DNA of 64,000 bases from Cryptosporangium minutisporangium (GTDB lineage: Bacteria > Actinomycetota > Actinomycetes > Mycobacteriales > Cryptosporangiaceae). The stretch is from positions 166,609-230,608 of the forward strand of contig NZ_BAAAYN010000024.1 in assembly GCF_039536245.1 (NCBI RefSeq). Reading direction: 5' to 3'. The notes under the pieces were generated by a model that had not been told where the DNA came from, did no database searches, and saw nothing but the letters and a program-made list of their open reading frames with translations. A program made the position numbers and the translations under genes. This document shows positions 54,283 to 61,316 of the stretch, piece after piece (positions within the stretch are counted from its first letter, which is position 1; each line of letters starts with the position of its first letter).

Positions 54283-55128
54283 TCACGGCCGGGGCGCCAC
54301 GGGCACCGTCACCTCGGTCGCCAGCACCCGGCCGGTCTGCGACGTGAACAACTCCCCCATCCGCTCGACGCCGAGCCACTCCGCCACCATCAGGTAGAGC
54401 GTCCTCCCCTGCGGGCCACCGAGCATGCACGCGAAGCACGCCGTGTCCAGGTCGATGCGGTCCAGCACCGCGCCGCCCTCCGCCACCCGGGTGGCCACCG
54501 TGCCGGTCTCGGTCACGCTCGCGCACCAGATCGCACCCTCGGCATCGAGGCAGATGCCGTCCCCACCGACCTCGGCCCAGACCCGCCGGTTCGCCAGGCT
54601 CCCGTCGGCCTCGAGGTCGAACGCCGTCAGCCGGTTCGCCCAGGACTCCGCGACGACGAGCGTGCGGTTGTCCGGCGTCACGACCATGCCGTTGCCGAAC
54701 GCGATGTCCTCGGCGACCCGCCGTACCGCCCCGTCCGGGGTGACCAGGAGGATCGCACCCGGCCGGTAGTCCTCCTCGCCGAACGCGAACCCGACGTCGG
54801 TCAGGTAGATGAACCCGCGGCCGTCCACGACGATCTCGTTCAAGCTGACCGCGCTCCCGGCCACGTCGACGTGGGTGGTCCAGCTCCCGTCGTCGGCCCG
54901 GCGCAGCACCTCGGTCTCGCCGGTCACCAGCAGCCGGCCGTCGGGCAGCCAGTCGAGGCAGTACCCGGCCGGCTTCGGACCCCTCCCCACCACCTCCGCG
55001 GTGCCGTCGGTGGTCAGCGTGACGATCTCCTGCGCGCCCCAGTTCGAGAACCAGAGCCGCCCGTCGTGCCAGCGCGGGGACTCCCCCACGACGAGCCCGT
55101 TGAGCAATTCCTTCGGCTGCGCGATCAT
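54283..55128 (-). CDS. SMP-30/gluconolactonase-family protein
   Basis: 281 residues from ATG 55128 after GAAGGAA; the longer in-frame ATG 55164 lacks a site. Six-bladed beta-propeller of the SMP-30/luciferin-regenerating family: LVVGESPRWHDGRLWFSNWG (metal-ligand Glu), VSLNEIVVDGRGFIYLTDVGF, FGNGMVVTPDNRTLVVAES (Asn/Asp ligands), GDGICLDAEGAIWCASV. These are calcium/zinc-dependent lactonases or esterases acting on sugar lactones. It is divergent from the TetR gene, with a palindrome over its -10 element, so it is probably the repressor's main target. Confidence 0.9.
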   Translation of the reverse strand: MIAQPKELLNGLVVGESPRWHDGRLWFSNWGAQEIVTLTTDGTAEVVGRGPKPAGYCLDWLPDGRLLVTGETEVLRRADDGSWTTHVDVAGSAVSLNEIVVDGRGFIYLTDVGFAFGEEDYRPGAILLVTPDGAVRRVAEDIAFGNGMVVTPDNRTLVVAESWANRLTAFDLEADGSLANRRVWAEVGGDGICLDAEGAIWCASVTETGTVATRVAEGGAVLDRIDLDTACFACMLGGPQGRTLYLMVAEWLGVERMGELFTSQTGRVLATEVTVPVAPRP

Positions 55129-55219
55129 GACGATTCCTTCGGGTCGGTGCCGAGCTGACGGCACCTACACGAACGGCGTCGCGCGAATTCGACACCCGCA
55201 CCGACGGGAGACGGTCCTC

Positions 55220-55257
55220 CTAGCCGATTGGCTAGTGTTTTACTTGCCGTTCGTCAA
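55220..55257 (-). promoter_or_regulatory. SMP-30 promoter with palindromic operator over the -10
   Basis: Minus strand TTGACG (55257-55252), 17-base spacer, TAGCCA (55234-55229). The palindrome CTAGCC-GATT-GGCTAG (55220-55235, perfect 6-bp arms) covers the -10. A second inverted repeat ACTTG-N8-CAAGT (55242-55246 / 55255-55259) covers the -35. The layout suits repression by the adjacent TetR protein. Confidence 0.6.
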
Positions 55258-55266
55258 GTTGAATCG

Positions 55267-55296
55267 TTGACGACACACAACGAACACTCCTAGACT
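55267..55296 (+). promoter_or_regulatory. promoter of the TetR gene
   Basis: TTGACG (55267-55272), 18-base spacer, TAGACT (55291-55296), about 22 bases before the GTG start with a GAGGG ribosome site between. Lies beside the SMP-30 operator, so both directions can be controlled together. Confidence 0.6.
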
Positions 55297-55318
55297 CCCC
55301 GTAGACGAGGGAGGGCGA

Positions 55319-55930
55319 GTGACGAGCGTCACCAGCGAACGGGACCTACCGGCGGCGCGGCGGGCCACCGGCGGACGACCCGCGGACGGTCGGCAGCGGG
55401 TGATCGACGCGGCGCTCGCGCAGTTCGCCGAGTACGGCGTCGAGGGCACGTCGCTGCAGATGATCGCCGACGCGATGGGCGTCACGAAGGCCGCGGTCTA
55501 CTACCACTTCAAAACCAAGGACGAGATCGTCCTCACCGTGGTCAAGCCGGCACTCGACCAGCTGCGGGTCATCCTCGACGAGTCCGAGGCGCAGCGCGGG
55601 CAGTCGGCGCGGTCCCGCGCGTTCCTGACCGCGTTCGTCCGTCTCGTGATCGGACACCGGGAGCTGCTCACGCTGCTCTACGACGACGTCACGGTCGTTC
55701 GGCTCCTGCGCACGCACTGGCCGGAGTTCGAGGACTTCGAGCGTCGCGTCCCGCTCCTGCTGGTGGGCCCGGACGCCGCCGCGGGGCCGCACGTGGCCGC
55801 CGCCGTCGCACTGACCGGCATCGTCGCCGCAGCCGGCAACCCGCAGTTCAGCGGCTTGTCCGACGCCGAACTGGAGGAGCACCTGCTCGACGCCGGACTT
55901 CGCCTGATCGGGACTCGCCGCCGCCGCTGA
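55319..55930 (+). CDS. TetR-family repressor
   Basis: 203 residues from GTG 55319 (GAGGGCGA site). N-terminal DNA-binding domain: RQRVIDAALAQFAEYGVEGTSLQMIADAMGVTKAAVYYHFKTKDEIVLTVV in pieces (helix-turn-helix ~40-65). The ligand domain is helical (LTAFVRLVIGHRELLTLLYDDVTVVRLL). Recognition helix VTKAAVYYHF is the common form. Divergent to the SMP-30 lactonase and upstream of the ferredoxin/reductase unit, both of which carry inverted repeats in their promoters. It may control either or both. Confidence 0.9.
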   Translation: MTSVTSERDLPAARRATGGRPADGRQRVIDAALAQFAEYGVEGTSLQMIADAMGVTKAAVYYHFKTKDEIVLTVVKPALDQLRVILDESEAQRGQSARSRAFLTAFVRLVIGHRELLTLLYDDVTVVRLLRTHWPEFEDFERRVPLLLVGPDAAAGPHVAAAVALTGIVAAAGNPQFSGLSDAELEEHLLDAGLRLIGTRRRR

Positions 55931-55953
55931 ACCGGTACGGGCGTCCCGCAGCG

Positions 55954-55983
55954 TTGACAGGTATTGGAATCTCGTTCCAGTAT
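55954..55983 (+). promoter_or_regulatory. promoter with TGGAA-N5-TTCCA operator before ferredoxin remnant/reductase
   Basis: TTGACA (55954-55959) with a perfect inverted repeat TGGAATCTCGTTCCA (55965-55979) filling the spacer and CAGTAT (55978-55983) as a weak -10. A repressor bound there would block RNA polymerase. The likely candidate is the TetR protein encoded just upstream, but its other site (CTAGCC palindrome) has a different sequence, so a second regulator is possible. Confidence 0.55.
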
Positions 55984-56046
55984 GCGTCGGGGGCGCCGGA
56001 ACGTACCGTGCCGCCCGACCGTCGGCCGAGCGTCCCGGGAGAGTCC

Positions 56047-56109
56047 ATGCACGTCGTCGTCGACCGCGCCCGATGCCCCGGCCGGGCACTAGCCGAGGCC
56101 CGCGCATGA
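56047..56109 (+). pseudogene. ferredoxin vestige, 20 codons
   Basis: ATG 56047 follows GGGAGAG and reads MHVVVDRARCPGRALAEARA, then TGA overlapping the reductase start by four bases. The first ten residues are the invariant opening of actinobacterial 3Fe-4S ferredoxins that partner such reductases (MxVVVDRxRCxGxGxC), with the first cluster cysteine. The remaining ~45 residues with the other cysteines are missing, although an end and the coupled junction are kept. Most likely an internal in-frame deletion of a ferredoxin gene; it may survive as a leader for reductase translation. Confidence 0.6.
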
Positions 56110-57317
56110 GCCTGCCGTTCGTGGTGGTGGGCGCCTCCCTCGCGGGGTTACGCGCGGTCGAGGCGGCACGGAACGGAGGGTACGAGGGACCGATCACGCT
56201 GATCGGCGCCGAGCCGCACCTCCCGTACGACCGGCCGCCGCTGTCCAAGGCGTTCCTCGAGCCGGGCGCCGAGGCCGTCGTCTTCCGCGAGGAGCAGCAC
56301 CTGCGCGAGGACCTCGGCGTCGACCTGCGTCTGGGCGCGCCGGCGACGCGGCTGGACCCGGCCGGCCACACGGTCACCGTCGACGGGCAGACGCTCGGAT
56401 ACCGGGCGCTCTTGATCGCGACCGGCTCCACCCCGCTCCCCCTGCCCGGCGCACCGGCCCTGACAGGTGTCCACACGCTCCGGACCGTGGACGACGCCCG
56501 CGCAATCCGTGACGCGCTGCACGCGGGTGCCCGCGTGGTCGTCGTCGGCGCGGGGTTCATCGGGTCGGAGATCGCCTCCGCGGCCCGCCGGTACCAGAAT
56601 GCGGTGACGATCGTCGAGGCCGCGCCGGTGCCGCTGGTGCGGGCCGCCGGGCCGGTCGTCGGCGCGGCGCTGGCCCGGCTGCACCAGCGCGCCGGTACCG
56701 ACGTGCGGCTGGGCACGTCGGTCACCGGCCTGCACGGCCGCGACCGCGTCGAGGCGGTCGTCCTCTCGGACGGCACGGTGCTCGACGCCGACCTGGTCGT
56801 CGTGGGGATCGGCTCCCGCCCGGCGACCGGCTGGCTGGCCGGCTCCGGCGTGGCTCTCGACGCGCGGGACGGCGGCGTCCGGTGCGACGAGTACCTCGCG
56901 ACCTCCGCGCCGGACGTCTACGCGGCGGGCGACGTCGCGCACTGGCCGAACCACCTGCTGGACGTGCCGATGATGCGGTTGGAGAACTGGACCGGCGCGG
57001 CGGAGCAGGGCGCCGCCGCGACCCGCAACGCGCTCGGCCTCGGCGAGCGGACGCCGTACGCCACCGCGCCCTACGTGTGGAGCGACTGGTACGACCACCG
57101 GATCCAGTTCGTCGGCCACCCCGCCGAGGACGAGGTGCGGATCGTCCTCGGTGACCTCGACGGCCCCCGGTTCGTCGCGCTCTACCGCTCCGGGGAGCGG
57201 ATCGCCGGGGCGGTCACGCTCAACGAGCCGGGCAAGGTCATGAAGTACCGCCGCCTGATCGCCCGCCGCGCCGACTGGCAGGCCGCACTCGACCTGTATC
57301 CGGCGCTCACCGGCTGA
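56106..57317 (+). CDS. FAD-dependent ferredoxin/rubredoxin reductase
   Basis: 403 residues from ATG 56106, coupled by ATGA to the ferredoxin vestige; an in-frame ATG at 56073 has no site. FAD fold VVVGASLAGLRAVEAARNGG (~5-24), LPYDRPPLSK (~47), NAD fold VVVVGAGFIGSEIASAARR (~145), VVGIGSRPAT, second FAD loop VYAAGDVAHWPN (~280), and the C-terminal domain starting near YVWSDWYDHRIQFVG. Typical NAD(P)H-dependent reductase that feeds electrons through a ferredoxin to cytochrome P450 or ring-hydroxylating enzymes. No P450 is present in the window and the adjacent ferredoxin is broken, so it must work with another ferredoxin or be redundant. It overlaps the convergent methyltransferase gene by 11 bases. 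Confidence 0.92.
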   Translation: MSLPFVVVGASLAGLRAVEAARNGGYEGPITLIGAEPHLPYDRPPLSKAFLEPGAEAVVFREEQHLREDLGVDLRLGAPATRLDPAGHTVTVDGQTLGYRALLIATGSTPLPLPGAPALTGVHTLRTVDDARAIRDALHAGARVVVVGAGFIGSEIASAARRYQNAVTIVEAAPVPLVRAAGPVVGAALARLHQRAGTDVRLGTSVTGLHGRDRVEAVVLSDGTVLDADLVVVGIGSRPATGWLAGSGVALDARDGGVRCDEYLATSAPDVYAAGDVAHWPNHLLDVPMMRLENWTGAAEQGAAATRNALGLGERTPYATAPYVWSDWYDHRIQFVGHPAEDEVRIVLGDLDGPRFVALYRSGERIAGAVTLNEPGKVMKYRRLIARRADWQAALDLYPALTG

Positions 57318-58095
57318 GCCGCGCCGCGGTGAGACCCACCGTGACGCTGGAGACCGGAACACCGCTGCCGAGCGCGTCGATCGCCGCGCCGACCTCCGCC
57401 AGCACCTCGGCGACGGCCTCCGGCGGCAGCCGGGTGAGCAGCCCCTGGGTGGGTAGCTGGTCGAGCCACTCGTCCTTCGTGTAGGTCCGCTGCTCGTCGA
57501 AGTGCCACCGTTCGGCCTCCCCGAACCCGCTCCCCCGGAGCCCGTCGGCGACGGTGGCCACCAGGGACTCGTACCCGTCGGCCGGTCGGGACATCGCCCG
57601 GAGGTCGACCGGCGCGTCCGGCGCCACCCGCCGGTAGATCGCCGCGAGCACGTCCGCGAGCGCCGGTGCGGGCTGGAACACGTGCCAGAACAGCGCGAGC
57701 CGTCCCCCGGGCCGCAGCACCCGGGCCGCCTTCGCGGCGCCGGCCGCGGGGTCGACCCAGTGCCAGGTCTGGCCGGCGACGACCGCGTCGAACGTCCGCC
57801 CGCCCGGCTCCCAGGCCTCGAACGTCGCCACCTCGACCGGAATTCCGGTCTCGCGGGCGAAAGCAGCCATCCGCTCGTCGGGGTCGACGCCGAGCACCGT
57901 GCACCCGGCCGCTTGGAGCTGCCGGGCGACGAGGCCGGTGCCGCAGCCGACGTCGAGCACGTCCGGGCCGGGGCTCAACGCGACGATGCGCTGGATCAGG
58001 GCGTCGGGGTAGCGGGGGCGCGCCCGGTCGTACCGGGCGGCGTCCACGCCGAAGGATTCGGCGATCTGGCGGTGCTGATGGCTCGAAGTGGGCAT
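57307..58095 (-). CDS. class I SAM-dependent methyltransferase
   Basis: 262 residues, ATG 58095. On the minus strand TAGAGT lies six bases before the ATG, so the message is probably leaderless. Motif I VLDVGCGTGLVARQL (~45-59), VLGVDPDERMAAFAR (motif II/acidic residue), DAVVAGQTWHWVDPA (motif post-II), and RVLRPGGRLALFWHV (motif III). N-terminal FGVDAARYDRARPRYP is the usual opening of this family. Target unknown. The start codon and -10 lie inside the first of two palindromic sites shared with the divergent TetR gene, so repression by that protein is very likely. Confidence 0.9.
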   Translation of the reverse strand: MPTSSHQHRQIAESFGVDAARYDRARPRYPDALIQRIVALSPGPDVLDVGCGTGLVARQLQAAGCTVLGVDPDERMAAFARETGIPVEVATFEAWEPGGRTFDAVVAGQTWHWVDPAAGAAKAARVLRPGGRLALFWHVFQPAPALADVLAAIYRRVAPDAPVDLRAMSRPADGYESLVATVADGLRGSGFGEAERWHFDEQRTYTKDEWLDQLPTQGLLTRLPPEAVAEVLAEVGAAIDALGSGVPVSSVTVGLTAARLSR

Positions 58096-58125
58096 GCGCC
58101 CACTCTAGTGGGCGCATGCCCACTT
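58086..58125. promoter_or_regulatory. perfect 40-bp palindrome, double operator between methyltransferase and TetR
   Basis: Arms 58086-58104 and 58107-58125 are perfectly complementary (19 bp) around CT. Each arm is itself an 18-bp palindrome: AGTGGGCATGCGCCCACT (58087-58104) and AGTGGGCGCATGCCCACT (58107-58124). The methyltransferase -10 (TAGAGT, 58107-58102) and its ATG (58095-58093) are inside. The TetR -10 (TACGAT, 58139-58144) stands 14 bases beyond. Two adjacent dyads suit two repressor dimers bound side by side. Confidence 0.8.
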
Positions 58126-58150
58126 GGTGAAGTGGACGTACGATTCCCCG

Positions 58151-58744
58151 GTGCCGACTGGAGTTGCCATCCGCGACGTTCGCGAGCAGTTGTTCGACGC
58201 CGCCGAGCGGGTCCTGCTGCGGGACGGCCCGAGCGCACTGACCAGCCGGGCGGTGACCACCGAGGCGGGCTGCGCCAAGGGCGTCCTGCATCGGCACTTC
58301 GAGGACTTCGACGCGTTCCTCGCCGACTTCGTGCTCGACCGCATCGACCGGATGGACGCGCAGGCCGCCCTGCTCCGGGACGCGGCCGGGACGGGCACCG
58401 TCGTCGACAACCTCACCGACGCGGTGACCGCCCTGTTCGGATCGGTGGCGGTGGCGATCGTCCCGCTCGTCACCTTCCGGGACGAGCTACGCGCTCGGCT
58501 ACGGGAGAAGTGGCCGGTCGGCGTGCCGGTGCTGACCGAGGGCGCGGTGATGATCGAGGCGTACCTGGCCGCCGAGCGGGATCTCGGGCGGATCACCGCC
58601 GACGCTCCGGTCGACGCGCTCGCGGCCACCATGATCGGCGCGGGCCATCTGCTGTTCGCCGACCGGACCGGCGCGCCGCCGGACCCGGCCGCGATCCGCA
58701 CGATGGTGACGACGGTTGTCGGCAGCGTCCTCCCCGTGCGGTAG
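58151..58744 (+). CDS. TetR-family repressor
   Basis: 197 residues from GTG 58151, selected because TACGAT ends six bases upstream (leaderless); an ATG at 58124 overlaps the operator. Helix-turn-helix region: REQLFDAAERVLLRDGPSALTSRAVTTEAGCAKGVLHRHFEDFDAFLADFV in pieces. The recognition helix CAKGVLHRHF is unusual in having Leu-His where YYxF is common. C-terminal helical domain of the TetR_C type. Presumed to bind the adjacent double palindrome and to control itself and the methyltransferase. Confidence 0.88.
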   Translation: MPTGVAIRDVREQLFDAAERVLLRDGPSALTSRAVTTEAGCAKGVLHRHFEDFDAFLADFVLDRIDRMDAQAALLRDAAGTGTVVDNLTDAVTALFGSVAVAIVPLVTFRDELRARLREKWPVGVPVLTEGAVMIEAYLAAERDLGRITADAPVDALAATMIGAGHLLFADRTGAPPDPAAIRTMVTTVVGSVLPVR

Positions 58745-58799
58745 TGCACGGCGGACGGCGCCAGCCTGATCGGACCGGTCGCCGCGGCAGCACGCGGAC

Positions 58800-59138
58800 T
58801 CAGGGCAGGTCCAGGTACCGGGCGGCCTGCTCGCGGTGGTGCGCGGCGGCCTGCGTCAGCTGCTCGACCGGAACGCCGATGCCGGGCATCCGGGCCAGCC
58901 GCAGGGCCTGGTCGGCCGCTCGGCCGTGCTCCTCGGCCGCGAACTGCCGGCAGGCCAGGCAGGTGACGCTCGCCGGCCGGGACGACGTCATGGCGTAGGG
59001 CACCCGCCGGCCGCACCCGGTGTCGGCCACTGTGGGCAACTCCGCGACCAGTCCGAACGTGTCGGCCAGCACGATGCGCGCGGAGGCGTGGGCGTGCAGC
59101 TTCGCGTCCACGTGGACGTGCGGGTCGTCCTCACTCAT
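58800..59138 (-). CDS. 112-residue Cys-containing protein, possible zinc ribbon
   Basis: ATG 59138; TAGGAA six bases upstream and a short GAGGA just before the start. Features: VHVDAKLHAHASARI near the N-terminus, then TGCGRRVPYAMTSSRP and VTCLACRQFAAEEH (~50-75), giving one C plus a CxxC pair, with histidines nearby. A helical C-terminus follows (LTQAAAHHREQAARYLDLP). Similar Cys/His spacing occurs in small actinobacterial proteins with GRR.PY.LTSRRP...VTCLACR motifs, function unknown. A metal-binding ribbon is plausible, but only three cysteines are seen. Confidence 0.7.
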   Translation of the reverse strand: MSEDDPHVHVDAKLHAHASARIVLADTFGLVAELPTVADTGCGRRVPYAMTSSRPASVTCLACRQFAAEEHGRAADQALRLARMPGIGVPVEQLTQAAAHHREQAARYLDLP

Positions 59139-59193
59139 TCCTCGTTCCTACCGCACGCGGCGGTACGCCGGGCCGGGTGACCTGCCTCACGCC

Positions 59194-59220
59194 TGTCACA
59201 CCGGTCGCTCAGGCGGTGTC
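59194..59220 (+). promoter_or_regulatory. ECF41-like sigma-factor promoter
   Basis: TGTCACA (59194-59200), exactly 16 bases, then TGTC (59217-59220), compared with the ECF41 consensus TGTCACA-N16-CGTC (one mismatch). It is 33 bases before the start of an oxidoreductase gene, the kind of target known for ECF41/SigJ factors. No sigma factor gene is found in the window. Confidence 0.6.
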
Positions 59221-59253
59221 TGGTGGCCGTACCCCTGAGCGGAGGAAGACACC

Positions 59254-60438
59254 ATGACCGAGAACACCGAGGTGATCGTCGTCGGCGGTGGCTACGCCGG
59301 CGTCATGGCGGCCAACCGCCTGACGCAGCGCGCCGACGTGACCGTGACGCTCATCAACCCCCGCCCGACCTTCGTCCACCGGGTCCGCCTGCACCAGCTC
59401 GTGGGCGGCTCCGACGACGCGGTCCTCGACTACCGCGAGCTCCTGGCCGACCGCGTCCGGCTGGTCGTCGACTCCGTCACCCGGATCGAGGCCGCCGAGC
59501 GGAGCGTGACGCTGGCGTCCGGCGGCACCGTCGGCTACGACTACCTGGTCTACGCGGTGGGCAGCGGCAGCGCCGACCCGCAGGTCCCGGGAGCGGCCGA
59601 GTTCGCCTACCCGATCAGCCGTCTGGAGGAGGCGCAGCGGCTGCGGTCTGTCCTCGACGCCACCCCCGCGACGGCCGTGCTGACGGTCGTCGGAGCCGGT
59701 CCGCTCGGCATCGAGACCGCCGCCGAGCTGGCGGAGCTGGGCCGGACCGTCACCCTGGTCTGCGGCGGCGCGCTCGGCCCGTACCTGCACCCCCGGGGAC
59801 GACGCTCGGTGGCCAAGGAGCTGTCCAATCTCGGCGTGACCGTGGTCGACGGTCCCGACTCGGCGGTGACCGCGGTGACCCACGACGCGGTGCGCCTGCG
59901 CGACGGCCGGGAACTGCCCAGCGATGTGACGATCTGGACCGCCGGCTTCGGCGTACCGGACCTGGCCGCACGCAGCGGGCTGCGCACGGATGCCATCGGC
60001 CGACTGCTCACCGACGAGACACTCACCAGCGTGGACGACGAGCGCATCGTCGCGACCGGGGACGCGGCGGCGCCGTCGGACCTGCCGCTCCGGATGAGCG
60101 GCCAGGCCGCGCTTCCGCTCGGCTCGCACGCCGCCGACACCGTGCTCAGCCGGATCGCCGGGGAACGACCCGCCGACTTCAACCGCGGAATCGCCGCCAT
60201 GTGCATCAGCCTGGGACGCCGGGCCGCCGTCTTCCAGGTCGCCCGCCGGAACGACACCGCGACGCGGTTCCACCTCGCCGGCGGTCTGGGCGCGAAGCTC
60301 AAGGAAGCGTCGTGCGCGAGCATGATCAAGCAGATCACCGGCGAAGCGCGCAAACCCGGATCGCACCGCTGGCCGGTCAAGGACACCACGCGCCAGGAGT
60401 TGCTGCGGGCCCAGGAATCGCTGCGGGCCAAGCAGTAG
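59254..60438 (+). CDS. NDH-2-like FAD-dependent oxidoreductase
   Basis: 394 residues, ATG 59254 after GGAGGAAG. Two dinucleotide folds: VIVVGGGYAGVMAANRL (~8-24, FAD) and LTVVGAGPLGIETAAELAELG (~148-168, NADH), with YDYLVYAVGS and the second FAD signature RIVATGDAAAPSDLPLRMSGQAALPLGSHAA in pieces (~268-295). Resembles type II NADH dehydrogenase-like proteins but lacks an obvious membrane-binding C-terminal amphipathic helix. In actinobacteria this protein type (COE oxidoreductase) often belongs to ECF41 regulons. The stop TAG overlaps a -10 element of the next gene. Confidence 0.88.
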   Translation: MTENTEVIVVGGGYAGVMAANRLTQRADVTVTLINPRPTFVHRVRLHQLVGGSDDAVLDYRELLADRVRLVVDSVTRIEAAERSVTLASGGTVGYDYLVYAVGSGSADPQVPGAAEFAYPISRLEEAQRLRSVLDATPATAVLTVVGAGPLGIETAAELAELGRTVTLVCGGALGPYLHPRGRRSVAKELSNLGVTVVDGPDSAVTAVTHDAVRLRDGRELPSDVTIWTAGFGVPDLAARSGLRTDAIGRLLTDETLTSVDDERIVATGDAAAPSDLPLRMSGQAALPLGSHAADTVLSRIAGERPADFNRGIAAMCISLGRRAAVFQVARRNDTATRFHLAGGLGAKLKEASCASMIKQITGEARKPGSHRWPVKDTTRQELLRAQESLRAKQ

Positions 60439-60441
60439 GCT
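60436..60441 (+). promoter_or_regulatory. -10 element overlapping the upstream stop codon (leaderless hydrolase)
   Basis: TAGGCT includes the stop codon TAG of the oxidoreductase, with seven bases to the hydrolase ATG at 60449. The hydrolase has no Shine-Dalgarno, so a leaderless transcript is likely. Confidence 0.45.
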
Positions 60442-60448
60442 CGGCCGG

Positions 60449-61279
60449 ATGGTGGCCGAGAGGGAGATCCGACTGTCCGACGGGCGGACGCTCCGGACGT
60501 TCGACGGTGGTGGGACCGGGCCCGTCGTGGTGTGGCACCACGGCACTCCGCACACCGGAGCGCTGATTCCGCCGTTGCTCTCCGCGGCCGCCGACCGCGG
60601 CCTGCGGCTGGTGTCCTACGCCCGGCCCGGGTACGGCGGATCCCCGTCGCTGCCCGGCCGGGACGTCGCGTCGGCCGCGGGCGACGTCGCCGAAGTGCTC
60701 GGCGCGCTCGGTATCGATCGGTTCGTGACCGTGGGCTCCTCCGGCGGCGCACCGCACGCGCTGGCGTGTGCGGCGCTCCTGCCCGGCCGGGTGACCGCGG
60801 TGGCCACCTTCGCGGGGCTGTCCCCGTACGGCGGCGACCCGGGCTGGTTCGCCGGCATGGCCGATGACCGGGCGCTACGGGCGGCGACCGCCGGCCGTGC
60901 CGCCCGGGCGCGGTACGCGGAGACCGCGGAGTTCGACCCGGCGACGTTCACCGACGCCGACTGGGCGGTGCTCTCCGGCGCGTGGGCGGCGCTCGGGGAG
61001 GACGCCGTGAAGGCCGGAGCGTCCTCCCCCGACGGTGCGCTCGACGACCACCTCGCGTTCGTCTCGCCCTGGGGCTTCGATCCGGCGACGATCACCGTTC
61101 CGGTGCTGCTCGTGCACGGCGCCGACGACCGGATGGTGCCCGCGTCCCACGCCGACCGGCTCCTGACCGCGATACCGGGGGCGACCCGGTGGCTGCGTCC
61201 CGGCGACGGCCACGTGTCGGTGCTCGCCGCCTACCCCGCCGTGCTCGACTGGCTCGTCGCCGAATCCTCGCTCCGGTAG
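60449..61279 (+). CDS. alpha/beta hydrolase
   Basis: 276 residues, ATG 60449. Alpha/beta-hydrolase fold: VVVWHHGTPHTGALIPPLL (~25, oxyanion), LVSYARPGYGGSPSL, nucleophile elbow VTVGSSGGAPHALACAALL (Ser ~94), acid in VLLVHGADDRMVPASHADRL (Asp ~225) and His in RPGDGHVSVLAAY (~253). Opens with MVAEREIRLSDGRTLRTFDGGGTGPVV, usual for esterase/haloalkane-like hydrolases. The WHHGTP opening is characteristic of one clade; the substrate is not known. Confidence 0.87.
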   Translation: MVAEREIRLSDGRTLRTFDGGGTGPVVVWHHGTPHTGALIPPLLSAAADRGLRLVSYARPGYGGSPSLPGRDVASAAGDVAEVLGALGIDRFVTVGSSGGAPHALACAALLPGRVTAVATFAGLSPYGGDPGWFAGMADDRALRAATAGRAARARYAETAEFDPATFTDADWAVLSGAWAALGEDAVKAGASSPDGALDDHLAFVSPWGFDPATITVPVLLVHGADDRMVPASHADRLLTAIPGATRWLRPGDGHVSVLAAYPAVLDWLVAESSLR

Positions 61280-61316
61280 CGTCGGCGTCCACAGCAGACC
61301 TCTCGGAGGGACGTCG

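Noticed and set aside
55965..55979. KstR-type cholesterol operator
   Set aside because: The dyad is 15 bases (TGGAA-N5-TTCCA), not the 14-base TNNAAC-NN-GTTNNA pattern.
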